Positions 1 through 6,167 of a stretch of 24,806 nucleotides of DNA are shown one piece after another. The notes below the pieces were generated by a model. The model was not told the origin of the DNA and searched no databases. It saw only the letters and a list, made by a program, of their open reading frames with translations. Each line of letters begins with the position of its first letter. Position 1 is the stretch's first letter. A program made the translations under genes and the position numbers. The stretch comes from Lentisphaeria bacterium UBA7640 (lineage in GTDB: Bacteria > Verrucomicrobiota > Lentisphaeria > Victivallales > Victivallaceae), in NCBI GenBank assembly GCA_002483765.1, contig DLIO01000057.1, forward strand, positions 1 to 24,806. Direction: 5' to 3'.

Positions 1-20
1 GCTTTGCTTGGCGCACTCAT
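1..20 (-). CDS. Start of an unknown gene of the integrated element (partial, cut by the window edge)
   Basis: Only six codons are visible, reading MSAPSK from an ATG at 20-18. An AAGGAGA ribosome-binding sequence lies at 27-33, with about six bases before the ATG, which makes this a convincing translation start. It begins 18 bases after the stop of the excisionase-like gene on the same strand, so it is probably the next gene of the same transcript. The product cannot be identified. Confidence 0.5.
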
Positions 21-38
21 TTTATTTCTCCTTATTTT

Positions 39-317
39 TTATTTTGTTGTCATAATGAAATGTTTTAGCTCTTCGGGACTGTAAAGACGACGTCCACCAA
101 CCTTATAAGATTTAAGCCCTTTCTTTTTCCACTGCCAGAGTGTACTTCGGGAAATGTTCCCACTGAAGTCACAGGCTTCCTTTTCGGTAAAGAAACCAAC
201 AGGGCTTTCCTCCGTTATAGGTTTCATTTCAAGAACGGCCCATACATTGTTAAGAACTTCTTCGGTAAAGGTTTCGTTGACTATTTTTTTCATTACTATG
301 TCTTTAGTTATATTCAT
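39..317 (-). CDS. Excisionase-like helix-turn-helix DNA-binding protein
   Basis: A 92-residue protein. Its C-terminal half (about residues 42-92) fits the MerR-like helix-turn-helix of the excisionase/HTH_17 family: an FFTEKEA helix, an SRSTLWQWKKKGL recognition helix and the wing KVGGRRLYSPEEL. Such proteins bend DNA to direct integrase excision or act as small repressors. I chose the ATG at 317 because GAGGAAG lies five bases upstream; an in-frame TTG at 350 would add 11 residues but has no such site. It lies beside a tyrosine integrase and is followed closely by another gene start, as expected in a mobile-element module. An element transcription regulator is the main alternative. Confidence 0.75.
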   Translation of the reverse strand: MNITKDIVMKKIVNETFTEEVLNNVWAVLEMKPITEESPVGFFTEKEACDFSGNISRSTLWQWKKKGLKSYKVGGRRLYSPEELKHFIMTTK

Positions 318-350
318 TTTTTCTTCCTCATATTTTATTATAAACTTCAA

Positions 351-399
351 TTTGCGATAATACGCATCATATTTAGCGTATCTTTACGTATAATACGCA
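351..399. promoter_or_regulatory. Short direct repeats upstream of the excisionase-like gene (candidate operator)
   Basis: The ten-base sequence ATAATACGCA occurs at 357-366 and again at 390-399, 33 bp apart, about three helical turns. Between them lie GCGTA (376-380) and the palindrome TACGTA (386-391). The cluster sits just upstream of the excisionase-like gene, where its promoter should be. It could bind the excisionase, an element repressor or the arm-binding domain of the integrase. The repeats are directly visible; the role is inferred. Confidence 0.4.
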
Positions 400-458
400 A
401 GCAAAATTCGACATAACACAAAACAAGACAAGAAAAACCATATTTCTATATTTTGGAC

Positions 459-500
459 AAAAAAAACCCCAGTAGACAGAATAAAACTCTGTCTCTGGGG
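459..500 (-). terminator. Rho-independent terminator of the integrase gene
   Basis: CCCCAG-T-AGACAG (467-479) pairs with CTGTCTCTGGGG (489-500), giving a 12-bp stem with one bulged T and a nine-base loop. On the minus strand the stem is followed by an unbroken run of eight T (459-466). It begins 25 bases after the integrase stop codon, so it ends the integrase transcript and separates it from the excisionase-like gene. Confidence 0.9.
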
Positions 501-524
501 ATAGGACGCAATGGATGCAACAGG

Positions 525-1958
525 TTATGCGACCATAAGTTCTCGCCTTACTCTTTGGATTTCATCTACTTTCACATCAGGAGAAAGGATACGTCCTTGA
601 CGTTTCAAACGAAATTTCACAAGCCAATTACCCACCGCCTTGCTAGAAATTCCATATATTTTTCCAATTGTCACATTGCTGTATAAGAGAATTAAACGTT
701 TTAGAGCCTCCTTTGTAGGGCACAAAGGTTGTGATTTTGGCTCAGGAATCTCAAATTTAAGTTCAACGAGATTATTGATATGTTCTTTATTTCTCTGGTC
801 TCTAGCCTCTCGCCCTTTTGCTCGTATTTTCTCATACAGACGCATCATCTCTACAGATTCCCATCCCAACATATTCATGGCATCTCGGACTTCAACATTC
901 CTTTCCGCCAACAATGTCATAAATGTCGTTCTGAAAGAATGGAAGCTATAAATACAACCATTCTTTCTTCTCTGTCTGCCTTCTTTGGACAACTGGGTAG
1001 TTTCCTTGCCCAAAGCTTTTTCTACAATCTTCTTGCTTTTTTTCGTAGGCCAACTACCATTCATATAGAATTGTGCAATCACTGGATTGACATAAGGAGA
1101 GTTTTGATTCTGTTTTTTACGCCTTTGCAAAAGATTTGCGAGATGTGGGGATATTGGAAGGCGAGCCGTATTTCCGAAATTAATTGTCTTTTCGGGCGAA
1201 TATTCAATAAAATCACCATCTATCTCATCCCATTTGAACAATGCCGCATCTTTTAATCTCATCCCTGTCTGTGAACCCACAATAAACAAGTCCAACCAAT
1301 CCTGGCCTTCTTCAGCGGCGGTTTTCATTACTCTTGCCAACATATCTTCATCAAATGGCAAATGGGTTGCTTCTGATTTCTTGGATACCTTCTGTGGTTG
1401 AATAACTTCTGGGACAAAAGGATTACGAAAGGGTAGTGATTTTAAGCGGTCAATCATTTTATAGACACTAGAAAGAAAAGCCAAATATTCATTCATGTTT
1501 CTCGGTGAATATCGCTCTTTCAACAGAAAAGACTTAAAGCGAATGGCTATACTTTCATTAACTTCGTCAAAAGAGGTTAGACCTTGCGAAAGACAGAAAT
1601 TGACAAACTTAGTGAACCATGCTTTTCTTTTTTGCTGATGGGCTTCAGAAGTAGTGCTAAAGTTGGGCGAGTGGCTATACCATAGCTCAAAAACATCTTC
1701 CAGAGGCAATTGTTCATAATTAGAATCAATAGTCTCCATTACCAATTTAGTTATTTGGGCTGGATTTTTCTTTTTTCTAAGTTGTTCTTCTGCCAGTCTT
1801 TCAGCACTAAGATATTCAGCTACAAACTTTTCCGCTTCTTTGCGGTCTGTAGTTTTAGTATTGAATTCTTTGTCTTTACCATTGATGAACCTACGGAAAC
1901 GATAATTGCCTTTACCTTTCTGAAACAATTTCGGATTTAATGTTTTTTTTCTTGCCAT
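525..1958 (-). CDS. int: Tyrosine recombinase / phage-type integrase
   Basis: A 477-residue tyrosine integrase that would cut and rejoin DNA at attachment sites to insert or excise its element. The catalytic set is complete: R234 (TGMRLKD), probable K257, H340 and R343 (HSFRTT), W366 in the H/W position (LGWES) and the nucleophile Y375 (RLYEK). Residues 10-60 fit an arm-type DNA-binding domain and about 85-180 a SAM-like core-binding domain. After the catalytic domain there is a tail of about 65 residues (412-477) that looks like a separate helix-turn-helix (TIGKIYGISSKAVGNWL). The ATG at 1958 has a perfect AGGAGG at 1965-1970; longer in-frame starts lack one. The gene lies in the same direction as the tRNA and just beyond its 3' end, implying the element uses that tRNA as its target. 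Confidence 0.95.
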   Translation of the reverse strand: MARKKTLNPKLFQKGKGNYRFRRFINGKDKEFNTKTTDRKEAEKFVAEYLSAERLAEEQLRKKKNPAQITKLVMETIDSNYEQLPLEDVFELWYSHSPNFSTTSEAHQQKRKAWFTKFVNFCLSQGLTSFDEVNESIAIRFKSFLLKERYSPRNMNEYLAFLSSVYKMIDRLKSLPFRNPFVPEVIQPQKVSKKSEATHLPFDEDMLARVMKTAAEEGQDWLDLFIVGSQTGMRLKDAALFKWDEIDGDFIEYSPEKTINFGNTARLPISPHLANLLQRRKKQNQNSPYVNPVIAQFYMNGSWPTKKSKKIVEKALGKETTQLSKEGRQRRKNGCIYSFHSFRTTFMTLLAERNVEVRDAMNMLGWESVEMMRLYEKIRAKGREARDQRNKEHINNLVELKFEIPEPKSQPLCPTKEALKRLILLYSNVTIGKIYGISSKAVGNWLVKFRLKRQGRILSPDVKVDEIQRVRRELMVA

Positions 1959-1964
1959 AATCGG

Positions 1965-2030
1965 CCTCCTAATACTATGTTTTGTGTTTTTCACCTCATG
2001 GGAATAAGCCATGAACATCATAGTATTATA
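1965..2030 (-). promoter_or_regulatory. Integrase promoter region with an inverted repeat spanning the -10 box and the ribosome-binding site
   Basis: On the minus strand a consensus -10 box TATAAT lies at 2030-2025; no good -35 box is visible at 17 bp. TAATACTATG (1970-1979) and its exact inverse CATAGTATTA (2019-2028) form a 10-bp inverted repeat. One arm overlaps the -10 box and the other abuts AGGAGG. A smaller inverted pair, CATGG/CCATG (1997-2013), sits inside. The arrangement suggests a repressor-binding site that could silence the integrase, or an mRNA fold hiding the ribosome site. Confidence 0.5.
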
Positions 2031-2040
2031 TTCAACAACA

Positions 2041-2142
2041 TAGGACACTTTACACAAGAGTCCTAAAGAATTTTTGAATATTTGGGGCGATTTTTGGGAT
2101 ATTTGTCTTTTTTTTATAATATGAAAAATGAATACTTTTCAT
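2041..2142. other. Integrase-tRNA junction with short inverted repeats (candidate attL arm region)
   Basis: Between the integrase promoter and the tRNA 3' end the DNA is very AT-rich. It carries TAGGAC (2041-2046) paired with GTCCTA (2060-2065), and ATGAAAA (2121-2127) paired with TTTTCAT (2136-2142). No protein gene is convincing here. If the element is integrated in the tRNA gene, this stretch is where integrase arm sites would lie. The role is inferred from position. Confidence 0.3.
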
Positions 2143-2170
2143 AAATGCTTGATAATAAGCAAAAAAGAGA

Positions 2171-2248
2171 TGGTCGGGGTGAGAGGATTTGAACCTCCGA
2201 CCTCTGCGTCCCGAACGCAGCGCTCTAGCCAAGCTGAGCCACACCCCG
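2171..2248 (-). tRNA. tRNA-Pro, anticodon CGG
   Basis: The minus strand folds into a complete 78-base tRNA with encoded CCA (2173-2171). The acceptor stem is CGGGGTG with CACCCCG and the D-arm GCTC/GAGC. The anticodon stem CTGCG/CGCAG encloses loop TTCGGGA, giving anticodon CGG, which reads proline codon CCG. The T-arm is GGAGG/CCTCT around TTCAAAT. The 3' end faces the integrase gene, and as the gene is intact it is the probable attachment site rebuilt after integration. It begins 60 bases after the stop of the jag gene on the same strand. Confidence 0.97.
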
Positions 2249-2308
2249 TGGAAATCCGTCAAACAAAGAAAAAATACATTTAAAAATCTCAAATGCAATT
2301 CATGTGGA

Positions 2309-2920
2309 TTATTTTTTAACCGATATTACAACCTTTTTCAGCGAACCTTCGCCGACACTTTCGGTTATGATCTCCGAATCGTCTTGAAGAGTAATATGAA
2401 CTATTCTGCGGTCACGCGCATTCAACCGGGGTAGTGTTACAGGTTCACCCCAACGTTTAGCTTCCTTGGCGGAATCTAGCGCCTGTTGACGCAGATTATC
2501 ACTATCATCGCCATTGTCGCTTTCGTTTTCATCAAAATCACGGTTGCGCGAATAACCACTGCTGCGACGTTCGTCGCGGCCACCATGCTCATTGCGGTCA
2601 TCGCGTTCTTCGCGAAAATTTTCACGTTTTTCACGGAAGTCATTGCGTGGTGGTGCTCCGGCATAGCCATCAATGTCCAACGTAATACGCGGGAACTCTG
2701 TATCTTTGTTGAATAACATCCGATTCAGAAGCATTTGAAGGCTTTCCAAGGTCTGTCCTTTGCGTCCGATAATCCGTCCAGCATCTTCAGACAAAATTTT
2801 GATAACGATTTTTGAATTTCTTTCTTCAGCTCTCAGCTTGGCATCCAATCCGAGGTATTCCAACATAGTGCCAAGAGTGCTAATGGTTTTTGATTTCTGT
2901 TCTTCGATTTTTTCAGTCAT
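2309..2920 (-). CDS. jag: KH-R3H RNA-binding protein (Jag/SpoIIIJ-associated, KhpB-like)
   Basis: A 203-residue cytoplasmic RNA-binding protein. A KH domain covers about residues 10-85, with the GxxG loop as GRKG (52-55). An R3H domain ends the protein, with the R-x3-H signature at R171/H175. Unlike many Jag proteins it has no Jag-N domain before the KH domain. The two domains are separated by about 50 residues extremely rich in Arg, Asp and Glu (about 92-145), probably disordered. It is last in rpmH-rnpA-yidD-yidC-jag, 22 bases after yidC, with AAGGAG nine bases before its ATG. KhpB proteins bind many transcripts and affect envelope growth; the exact role here is inferred from family. Confidence 0.92.
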   Translation of the reverse strand: MTEKIEEQKSKTISTLGTMLEYLGLDAKLRAEERNSKIVIKILSEDAGRIIGRKGQTLESLQMLLNRMLFNKDTEFPRITLDIDGYAGAPPRNDFREKRENFREERDDRNEHGGRDERRSSGYSRNRDFDENESDNGDDSDNLRQQALDSAKEAKRWGEPVTLPRLNARDRRIVHITLQDDSEIITESVGEGSLKKVVISVKK

Positions 2921-2942
2921 TTTAAGTAACTCCTTACTTGCT

Positions 2943-4709
2943 TTACGCTTTTACCGGCTTATCCGTTGTAGCCTTATTATTTATGTTTTTGGTAAGTTTT
3001 TGGGTTAACAGCATCTGTAGTATGCTGAATACTTGGCTAACCGTCCAGTATAATGTTAAAGCGGACGGCAGATTATATAGAATCAGTAGCATCATCACCG
3101 GCATGAATAGCATCATTTTTTGCTGCATTGGATCGCCGGCTTGCGGCATCATTTTTTGCTGCATGATCATCAGTCCGGTCATCATGAGCACGAGCGGATT
3201 AACGGCGAATCCGCCTATCTCAAAAATTGTATCGGGTTGCGATAGATCCTGAGCCCACAGAAATGAGACATGGCGCAGTTCAACAACAGAGTCAAGTGAG
3301 AAATAGAGTGCCATAAAGATCGGTAGTTGGAGCAGTAACGGCAGGCAACCGCGCATCGGGTTTATTTTCTCACGCTTATACAATTCCATCATTTTGGAAT
3401 TCATCAGCTGCGGATTATCTTTATGTTGTTCTCTAATGGCTTTAATTTCAGGCTGAAAACTCTGCATTTTCTTCATGGAAACGTTGGCTTTGTGAGTAAC
3501 TGGCCACACCAACAGTCGAACAATTATAGTCAGCATAATAATTGCCCAGCCGTAGGAACCACAGAAACTTTTCAAAGACAATAGCGACCACAACATTACT
3601 TTTGCTAATGCATTCATTGGGCGCCATGACATTAAACGTAAAGTGTATGAAACCGAAGGATCAAAGGCATTAACCTCGGAGGCGATTTTGGGTCCAAGAT
3701 ATGATTTGAAGTTCAACGTCTCGTTTTGTTGAGGAGCAAGAGTCAGTTCTTTGTAAACGCCGCCGACATCAGCTTTATAATAAGACGGTGTGCCACCAAA
3801 CATCTTTGATAGAAAATTTCCACCCAACAGTTCTTTTTCTGAACTAGTAACTGGAATTTTTTGTTCGTGATATTGATCGATAGTGGAAAAAGGTTTGCTC
3901 TCGGCGAGCAGGATGGTCATAAAATAGCGATTTATCAAAGCTGACCATTTAACTGGCAATTCTGGTTTAAAGTTAAATTTAGCATCGTTTGAGGTAACGC
4001 CTATGTTTTTTACGGCGTTGTCTTCGGTCATAAATTCGAGCGACAACGTTTCACCACGCACCATGTCACCAGACATCAATGAAAAAGGTTCTAAAGTGCC
4101 ACCACCAATTTTTAAATCTCTAACTTTAATGTTCTGATCACTAAGGTTTTTAAGTTCAACATTATAATCTAGGCTGTAATTGCCAGATATTTTCCAATAT
4201 TGCTTGACCAAAACATCCTGGTTGTCAATAGCAATACGACGAATTAATCGATAAGTATTCGCTTCAGACAAGTTGTTCTCAACAATCTCTTTTACTACCC
4301 AATCCTGACTCTTTGACGATAGACTCATAATTCCCGGTCGACCACTAAGCGAACCATCTAACTTTATATTTTCTTTGTGATCGCCTTTAAAATGCTTGTC
4401 AAAAACCACTTTTGTGACTTCACCTTTAACGGGGTCAATCAAAATAGTAACAAATTCATTATGCAATTGCTGAAGTGGTAGGTCAACCAGATTCTTATTT
4501 CCGCTTTCATCATTGACACTACTGGGTGTCGTGACTGCGACTGGCTTCGTGGTTATTGATTCAGGTTCTTGAACCGTTTGGACCGCAGCTGGTGGCGTTT
4601 GAGGCGATTGTTCAGGAATCCAGCCCATCATCTTACAAAACGGCACCCACCCCATAACAAAAACAATACACAGCACAACGGCAATAACCGTTTCTTTATC
4701 AAATTTCAC
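2943..4709 (-). CDS. yidC: Membrane protein insertase YidC
   Basis: A 588-residue inner-membrane insertase that places proteins in the membrane with or without the Sec translocon. It has an N-terminal membrane segment (about 7-25), a Pro/Gln/Thr-rich linker, the large periplasmic domain of Gram-negative YidC (about 75-365), then the conserved insertase core of five hydrophobic segments. The groove arginine is R398 in TIIVRLLVWP. The cytoplasmic hairpin (SMKKMQ to YKREKINPM) and GCLPLLLQLPIFMALY are well kept. Translation starts at a GTG (4709), supported by GAGGA seven bases upstream; the nearby ATG runs into a stop after three codons. It begins 13 bases after yidD and is clearly co-transcribed with it. 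Confidence 0.97.
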   Translation of the reverse strand: MKFDKETVIAVVLCIVFVMGWVPFCKMMGWIPEQSPQTPPAAVQTVQEPESITTKPVAVTTPSSVNDESGNKNLVDLPLQQLHNEFVTILIDPVKGEVTKVVFDKHFKGDHKENIKLDGSLSGRPGIMSLSSKSQDWVVKEIVENNLSEANTYRLIRRIAIDNQDVLVKQYWKISGNYSLDYNVELKNLSDQNIKVRDLKIGGGTLEPFSLMSGDMVRGETLSLEFMTEDNAVKNIGVTSNDAKFNFKPELPVKWSALINRYFMTILLAESKPFSTIDQYHEQKIPVTSSEKELLGGNFLSKMFGGTPSYYKADVGGVYKELTLAPQQNETLNFKSYLGPKIASEVNAFDPSVSYTLRLMSWRPMNALAKVMLWSLLSLKSFCGSYGWAIIMLTIIVRLLVWPVTHKANVSMKKMQSFQPEIKAIREQHKDNPQLMNSKMMELYKREKINPMRGCLPLLLQLPIFMALYFSLDSVVELRHVSFLWAQDLSQPDTIFEIGGFAVNPLVLMMTGLMIMQQKMMPQAGDPMQQKMMLFMPVMMLLILYNLPSALTLYWTVSQVFSILQMLLTQKLTKNINNKATTDKPVKA

Positions 4710-4722
4710 AATAACATCCTCA

Positions 4723-4929
4723 TCATTTTCCTTTTTTGAGCTCAGGCACTGGATCGAATCCGCCTTTGCTGAACGGCTGGCACCGCAGTAATCTCCAAAC
4801 AGTCAAAGCCAGTCCTTTAAAAAACCCATGCACTTGAAACGCTTCGAGTGCGTAATGCGAACAAGTTGGCGCAAATCGGCAACATCCAGGCAAGCATCGT
4901 GCGATGCTCAACTGATACCCTTTTATCAT
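4723..4929 (-). CDS. yidD: Membrane protein insertion efficiency factor YidD
   Basis: A 68-residue protein carrying the YidD signature CRFAPTCSHYALEAF, followed by GLALTVWRLLRCQPFSKGG and DPVPE. The family helps YidC insert membrane proteins and is peripheral at the inner membrane through an N-terminal amphipathic helix (IKGYQLSIARCL). The ATG at 4929 shares its A with the rnpA stop codon (TAATG), which implies translational coupling. An in-frame TTG at 4941 would add four residues and bring the length closer to relatives. The same frame stays open far upstream through rnpA, but that extension is a shadow of rnpA. Confidence 0.93.
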   Translation of the reverse strand: MIKGYQLSIARCLPGCCRFAPTCSHYALEAFQVHGFFKGLALTVWRLLRCQPFSKGGFDPVPELKKGK

Positions 4930-5339
4930 TATGATTGACAACCCGACTGGGGAGAAAAATTTTCGCCATTGACCAGTAAACCTGCTCTTTTGAACATCCG
5001 TTCCATCTGCACTTGTACGTCCTGTTGCTTGCAACCGGCCTTCATCTTTATTCTCGGAATCAAGACAAAATGCGCCGGAGATATTCGCTGTTTGATCATT
5101 CGAAATGACTCCCAGCATAATCTTCTGGCGCGGTTTCGCTCCACCGCCTTCAGGCTGTATTTTTTCCCACATATGACTCCGCCACGTAATTTCCCGTCTG
5201 GAGCACAAGCAGCTGATAAAACGAATAAAGAACAAACCGATTTCTCACCATTGTTCCGAACATAATCAAATTCTGACTTCAAACGCAGTTTATCGGTGCT
5301 CTTAAGCGAACGTTTCAAGCCGAGAACTGCCTTGTTCAT
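4929..5339 (-). CDS. rnpA: Ribonuclease P protein component
   Basis: A 136-residue basic protein subunit of RNase P, which with its RNA removes 5' leaders from pre-tRNAs. The diagnostic RNR motif is present as AVERNRARRL (R68-N69-R70), preceded by the expected LRLKSEFDYV segment and a GVICGKKYSLKAV strand-helix unit. The last 35 residues are a looser extension. The ATG at 5339 lies seven bases after rpmH, and the stop overlaps the yidD start by one base. Position between rpmH and yidD is the standard bacterial order. Confidence 0.95.
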   Translation of the reverse strand: MNKAVLGLKRSLKSTDKLRLKSEFDYVRNNGEKSVCSLFVLSAACAPDGKLRGGVICGKKYSLKAVERNRARRLCWESFRMIKQRISPAHFVLIPRIKMKAGCKQQDVQVQMERMFKRAGLLVNGENFSPQSGCQS

Positions 5340-5346
5340 CGTTAAC

Positions 5347-5484
5347 TTAGATTACGGTCAATTTACTGCGACCCTTTTGACGGCGACGCGCCAATATAAG
5401 ACGCCCATTTTTATCAGACATTCTGGCACGAAAGCCAAATTTACGTTTTCTCTTCAATACGGAGGGTTGATAAGTTCTTTTCAT
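5347..5484 (-). CDS. rpmH: Large ribosomal subunit protein bL34
   Basis: A 45-residue, strongly basic protein, MKRTYQPSVLKRKRKFGF at its start and GRLILARRRQKGRSKLTV near its end, an unmistakable L34. It is part of the 50S subunit near the exit-tunnel region. The ATG is at 5484 with AAGG about 12 bases upstream, and TAA at 5349-5347. It heads the rpmH-rnpA-yidD-yidC-jag cluster. The promoter must lie in the AT-rich 5485-5680 region, shared with the divergent gene at 5681. I see no dnaA gene and no DnaA-box cluster there. Confidence 0.98.
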   Translation of the reverse strand: MKRTYQPSVLKRKRKFGFRARMSDKNGRLILARRRQKGRSKLTVI

Positions 5485-5643
5485 ATCGTGTTTCTACCTT
5501 CTTTGGACATGTGTTTCAATATTTATGTTCAGCTTAACCATATCTAGCTGAATACGAATTTAAAATTAAAAATCAGAACCAATGAATTTACTTTATATCC
5601 GAACAAATGCAAGGACATTGTGTCACAAACTAACGAAAAATAT

Positions 5644-5671
5644 TTGACAACAGATAGCTATTTGTTATATT
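5644..5671 (+). promoter_or_regulatory. Sigma-70 type promoter of the 120-residue unknown protein
   Basis: A consensus -35 box TTGACA (5644-5649) and a -10 box TATATT (5666-5671) are 16 bp apart. Transcription should begin near 5678, only about three bases before the ATG at 5681, so the transcript would have almost no leader. No ribosome-binding site is visible between them. Confidence 0.7.
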
Positions 5672-5680
5672 AACCTACTT

Positions 5681-6043
5681 ATGGAAACTTATAATTTTGA
5701 AATCTTAAAAATCGAATACGGCATAGAGATGCTTGAACTTGATGGTCATGTGGTGGCTGAAATAACCGCACTCGTCACCGCCAAGGCAGAAAAAAGGCAA
5801 ATGCTGACGACGGCATTATCAGTTGACGGCCATACACTGCTACCCTCAGGAAAAATTATCCTCAGTGTCGGCGAAACTACTTCCGGCTTACGCCCAATTA
5901 GAATTATTGACCCCTTGACTATCAATACTCCTTTCTCCAAAGGTGGTTACATCATGTACATGACTTTCACCGGAATAGACAATAAAACCATCAGCCACAA
6001 ATCGCTTTTAGATATTCCGGTTACCGAAAAAGTTAAAAGTTAG
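5681..6043 (+). CDS. Small protein of unknown function, possibly translated from a leaderless mRNA
   Basis: A 120-residue soluble protein without signal peptide or membrane segment, beginning METYNFEILKIEYGIEMLEL and rich in short beta-strand-like stretches (for example GHVVAEITALV, GKIILSVGET, GGYIMYMTF). I do not recognise a family. There is no Shine-Dalgarno sequence before the ATG, but a near-consensus promoter places the transcription start right at the start codon, supporting a real, separately transcribed gene. It is divergent from rpmH and precedes the aminotransferase gene, which has its own promoter. A minus-strand frame inside it is judged a shadow. Confidence 0.65.
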   Translation: METYNFEILKIEYGIEMLELDGHVVAEITALVTAKAEKRQMLTTALSVDGHTLLPSGKIILSVGETTSGLRPIRIIDPLTINTPFSKGGYIMYMTFTGIDNKTISHKSLLDIPVTEKVKS

Positions 6044-6083
6044 AAGTTATTCGCTATTTTATAGATTATTAATTTAAATATGG

Positions 6084-6111
6084 TTGATTTTTTAAAAAAA
6101 ATAGTTATATT
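6084..6111 (+). promoter_or_regulatory. Sigma-70 type promoter of the aminotransferase gene
   Basis: TTGATT (6084-6089) and TATATT (6106-6111) are separated by 16 bp, the same spacing and the same -10 box as the promoter at 5644. It would give a leader of about 50 bases that includes the AAGGAG ribosome site at 6155-6160. Confidence 0.55.
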
Positions 6112-6167
6112 GTTTATTATTTAATCGGGTTGGCAGGGTTTGCAAACTCAAAACAAGGAGAATGATG

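Noticed and set aside
780..1256. 158-codon plus-strand ORF opposite the integrase
   Set aside because: It is antisense to the catalytic region of the integrase, lacks a ribosome site and shows no domain.
4933..5235. N-terminal extension of YidD to 170 residues
   Set aside because: The extra 102 residues are the alternate frame of rnpA; YidD relatives are about 70-85 residues and the conserved part begins at the ATG at 4929.
5485..5680. Possible chromosome origin next to rpmH
   Set aside because: The AT-rich gap beside rpmH is a classic origin location, but there is no dnaA or dnaN gene and no TTATCCACA-type box, so it is treated as a divergent promoter region.
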